In this document: piece after piece, positions 61,735 through 64,000 of the stretch | Position numbering within the stretch: position 1 is the first letter of the stretch | Layout of the letters: each line of letters begins with the position of its first letter | Source: Trichosphaerium sp. ATCC 40318 | Taxonomy: Eukaryota; Discosea; Flabellinia; Trichosidae | Assembly: GCA_038496445.1 (NCBI GenBank) | Contig: JALMLS010000204.1 | Span: 186,001-250,000, forward strand | Length of the DNA stretch: 64,000 nucleotides | Direction of reading: 5' to 3' | Position numbers and translations under genes: made by a program | The notes under the pieces: model-generated | What the model was told of the DNA's origin: nothing | The model's input: the letters and a program-made list of their open reading frames with translations, nothing else | Database searches by the model: none

Positions 61735-62180
61735 GTTGTACAAAGTACTGAAAACTGCGTTGTTTGACGAAACAAGACTTTGTTGAAGTACTGTACTGTA
61801 ATTCTAGGGTATAGACTTGCCGTGCAGGATGAATTACCATTTGTAGTTGATGTTCTTTCTTTGGCAGTTTTCAGTTTCCTGTGAGGTTTAATGTAATCAC
61901 TGCGTTAAATAGTTGGTGATAGTCAGTGCTGTTAGAGGTTTGTACATAGCAAGTATAAAAAAACAATTACAAAAGGCTTGCCAGCTTGTTCTTTTGATCT
62001 TGTGCATCTACAACGACGAACTACTCAGAGTGATACTGGCAGTTAAATCAAAGCAATATTAATGCTGTTATTGTAACAGAAAGCTCGTAATTAATATCAC
62101 GTAGAGCGAGCGATTTTACACAAGAAGAAGGTCCTTTTATTGTCTTTTTGGGATCTCATAAATTTCTTACAAGCCTCGCC
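61735..62180. other. Intergenic region
   Basis: About 446 nt with no supported gene. Confidence 0.4.
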
Positions 62181-64000
62181 TTAATCAAAGTTTTTTTTTA
62201 TATTAGGAAACTTATCCTTGTTTGCTTTATAATCATCATCTTCACGTACTCTATCACTTATATCTCTTCTTAATTGCTGAAGATATAATGGTGCAATAGC
62301 AGAAATATTTTGTGTAATCAGCGTTGAATCAACTTGTGAAACATTCGCACTTGTCATTGCTTTTTTCATTTGTTGCTCTAAATGTTTTTTTCCTCTTTCT
62401 TTAATTGGAATAGGATTAGCACTACGCTTACGTCTCTTACTTGGATTTCCTTGATTATAAGCATCAGAGAAAGGTCTCTGTTTCTTAGCATTTCTTTGTC
62501 TCTTCAAGTCGCGTTCAATAGAAGGACGCCAAGCATCTGGAAACCCAGCAGTTTGGTCAGTAAGAGGAACAGATTCAACAGGTTCTGTTTGTTGTTGTTG
62601 CTGCGTTATTGGCTGGGGTTGTGGTGTAGGTACTGTAGGACTTTGTTGTGGTTGTGTAGGCGGTTGTGTAGGTGATTGTTGCGTTGCAGGTGGTTGTGTA
62701 GGTGATTGTTGTGTTGTAGGCAATTGGAAACGCGCAATTGGTGATGCCTGCGAAATATTTTGACGTAATATATAAGCAATAATCTTATTTGCAAATAGAG
62801 CTGAATAATCAGGTCCTAGAGTGTTCGAAAAAAGCTAAAAAAACAAAATACAGTTAGTTCATAAACACATGCTACTTGACTAAGATACACATAACGCGAA
62901 TATCTGCACAAATACAGCAGCAAGTGTATACCACTAAGTGCTCACAATGAAAGGTTTTTGCAGAAAAATATGAAAGAAAAAAAAAATCAAAATCTGAACT
63001 GAACTTTGGGCGTACCTGTAGTAGTATACTCTTTAGGATTAATGAACATTCTGGAGTACCACCTAAAGTAACACCATCAATATGAACCATTACCCTTTTT
63101 GCAAACACATCTGTCATCATTTGAAGACCAGTAACAAAAGGCAAATGAGTTCCTGGAATCTTATTTGCAAAAAGTATAGCCAAAACACCTTCAAAGTACT
63201 CTCGAAGTGCAGGCTCTATAGCATCCAATACAGACGCCCCAGGCTTGATCTTTGCTATTACTTCCTTTGGTAGTGAATCTATATCAATAGCAGCAAATAG
63301 CTGATTAATAAGTGAGCCAGCATAACTCTTTAATGTAGTTGGACTTATATCTCCCCGCAAGTTTGTTGAAATATGTTTTCGTAGTTTAGGTAGTATTCTG
63401 TTTAATGGAGTCAATATACCAGTTGTCATTATACCAACAAGTTCAGCAAGAGTCAAGCGAGATAAAACAATTTGTACAATACCTAAATACAACTTAGTTC
63501 AAGGCTTGAAAAAAGGGTTGTAAACAGTGCCCTTCAAATTAAAAGAAATTGAAAAGAACTTACCTTCTGTTTCATTAGGACCAACCTGCGGCTGCTCGTG
63601 ATGATGGTGTACTACGTTACTAACTGTTGTCTCATCAAGGGAGTCTTGTAATACACTCATTAGAGACGACAAATGAGGGGTAGGCCCTGATCCAGTATGT
63701 GCTCTACGAGCATTTTGATGAGGCTGAGGAGTTCTCTGAGGAGTTCTTTGAGGGTTTTGTGTATTTCCAGTTGTACCACCTTGCTGTGTATTCACGCCTT
63801 GCATGAATTGTGATGCAAGGGAGTTTAGAACTTGTCCAAGATTTCCAGTTTGTCCCAAAGGAACATTTTGAGTTTGTTGTGTTGTTTGTCCATTTTGTAA
63901 CTGCGTCGTAAGTGTTGAAGTGATTTGAGTGATGGTATTCATCAAATTGTTTGTTCTTTGCTGATTTGTCTGTGCCCCACCTTGTGCTGTGTTTTGAGCT
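62181..64000 (-). CDS. BAG6: BAG6/Scythe-like ubiquitin-like chaperone, C-terminal part (truncated by the window)
   Basis: BAG6 holds exposed hydrophobic segments of tail-anchored and misfolded proteins for targeting or degradation. The C-terminus is diagnostic: FPDAWRPSIERDLKRQR with RPFSDAYNQGNPSKRRKR and a final LYLQQLRRDISDRVREDDDY before KDKFPNIKKNFD matches BAG6 orthologues closely. Upstream are a Pro/Gln-rich segment (62600-62740), a helical region with LAELVGIMTTGILTPLNRIL (BAG6 middle domain), and a Gln/Thr/Asn-rich start with an HHHH stretch. The N-terminal ubiquitin-like domain would lie beyond 64000. At least three introns. Confidence 0.88.

Overview
This is nuclear DNA from an intron-rich, gene-dense eukaryote, most likely a protist. 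Genes lie on both strands. Introns are mostly 40-100 nt; 5' splice sites usually read GTACGT or a close relative, and 3' ends follow a T-rich tract ending in AG. TAA, TAG and TGA are all used as stops, so the standard code applies. Many proteins become readable only after splicing by eye. The lineage is not resolved: RhoBTB-like, EML-like, coactosin, BAG6, Reeler and HHIP-like genes hint at Amorphea, while the Thr/Pro linkers, arylsulfatase and Crinkler-like effector also fit other protists.

Layout. 1-3.5 kb: a PD-(D/E)XK nuclease-pseudokinase-like or kinase effector gene (minus) with an inverted, broken partial copy. 4-10 kb: CCT1 chaperonin (minus), Xaa-Pro dipeptidase (plus), a secreted/membrane C2H2 protein (plus). 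10.7-13.9 kb: one reading frame joining a Reeler domain to an LPMO-like domain through an internal signal-peptide-like segment. 14.3-24 kb: arylsulfatase, MORN protein, F-box/LRR protein and an HHIP-like sugar dehydrogenase. 24-32 kb: BTB protein, a possible small gene, tyrosine phosphatase, a possible divergent H2B, an F-box protein with YwqK/MORN-like repeats, and a YqgE/AlgH protein. 32-40.7 kb: a zinc-finger/2H-phosphoesterase fusion and a secreted Lys-rich, Cys-repeat protein built from tandemly duplicated exons. 41-50 kb: C2-HELP-WD40 (EML-like) protein, serpin-like protein, a long F-box/LRR protein, glutathione transferase. 51-64 kb: Ras-BTB-BTB-F-box protein, an unknown basic protein, LRR-VIT-vWA protein, triple-ADF-H coactosin, and the C-terminal part of BAG6 running off the right edge.

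Themes. At least five genes encode likely ubiquitin-ligase adaptors (F-box or BTB). Several of these, with their MORN/LRR repeats, have no intron or one intron in a region where other genes have many, and their repeat style recalls giant-virus gene families. A second theme is secreted or cell-surface proteins (Reeler/LPMO-like, sulfatase, HHIP-like, Cys-repeat matrix protein). A third is unusual domain fusions. The strongest candidates for something undescribed are the Reeler-LPMO-like fusion, the exon-duplicated Cys-repeat protein, the degenerate Ras-BTB-F-box protein and the nuclease-kinase gene with its inverted copy.
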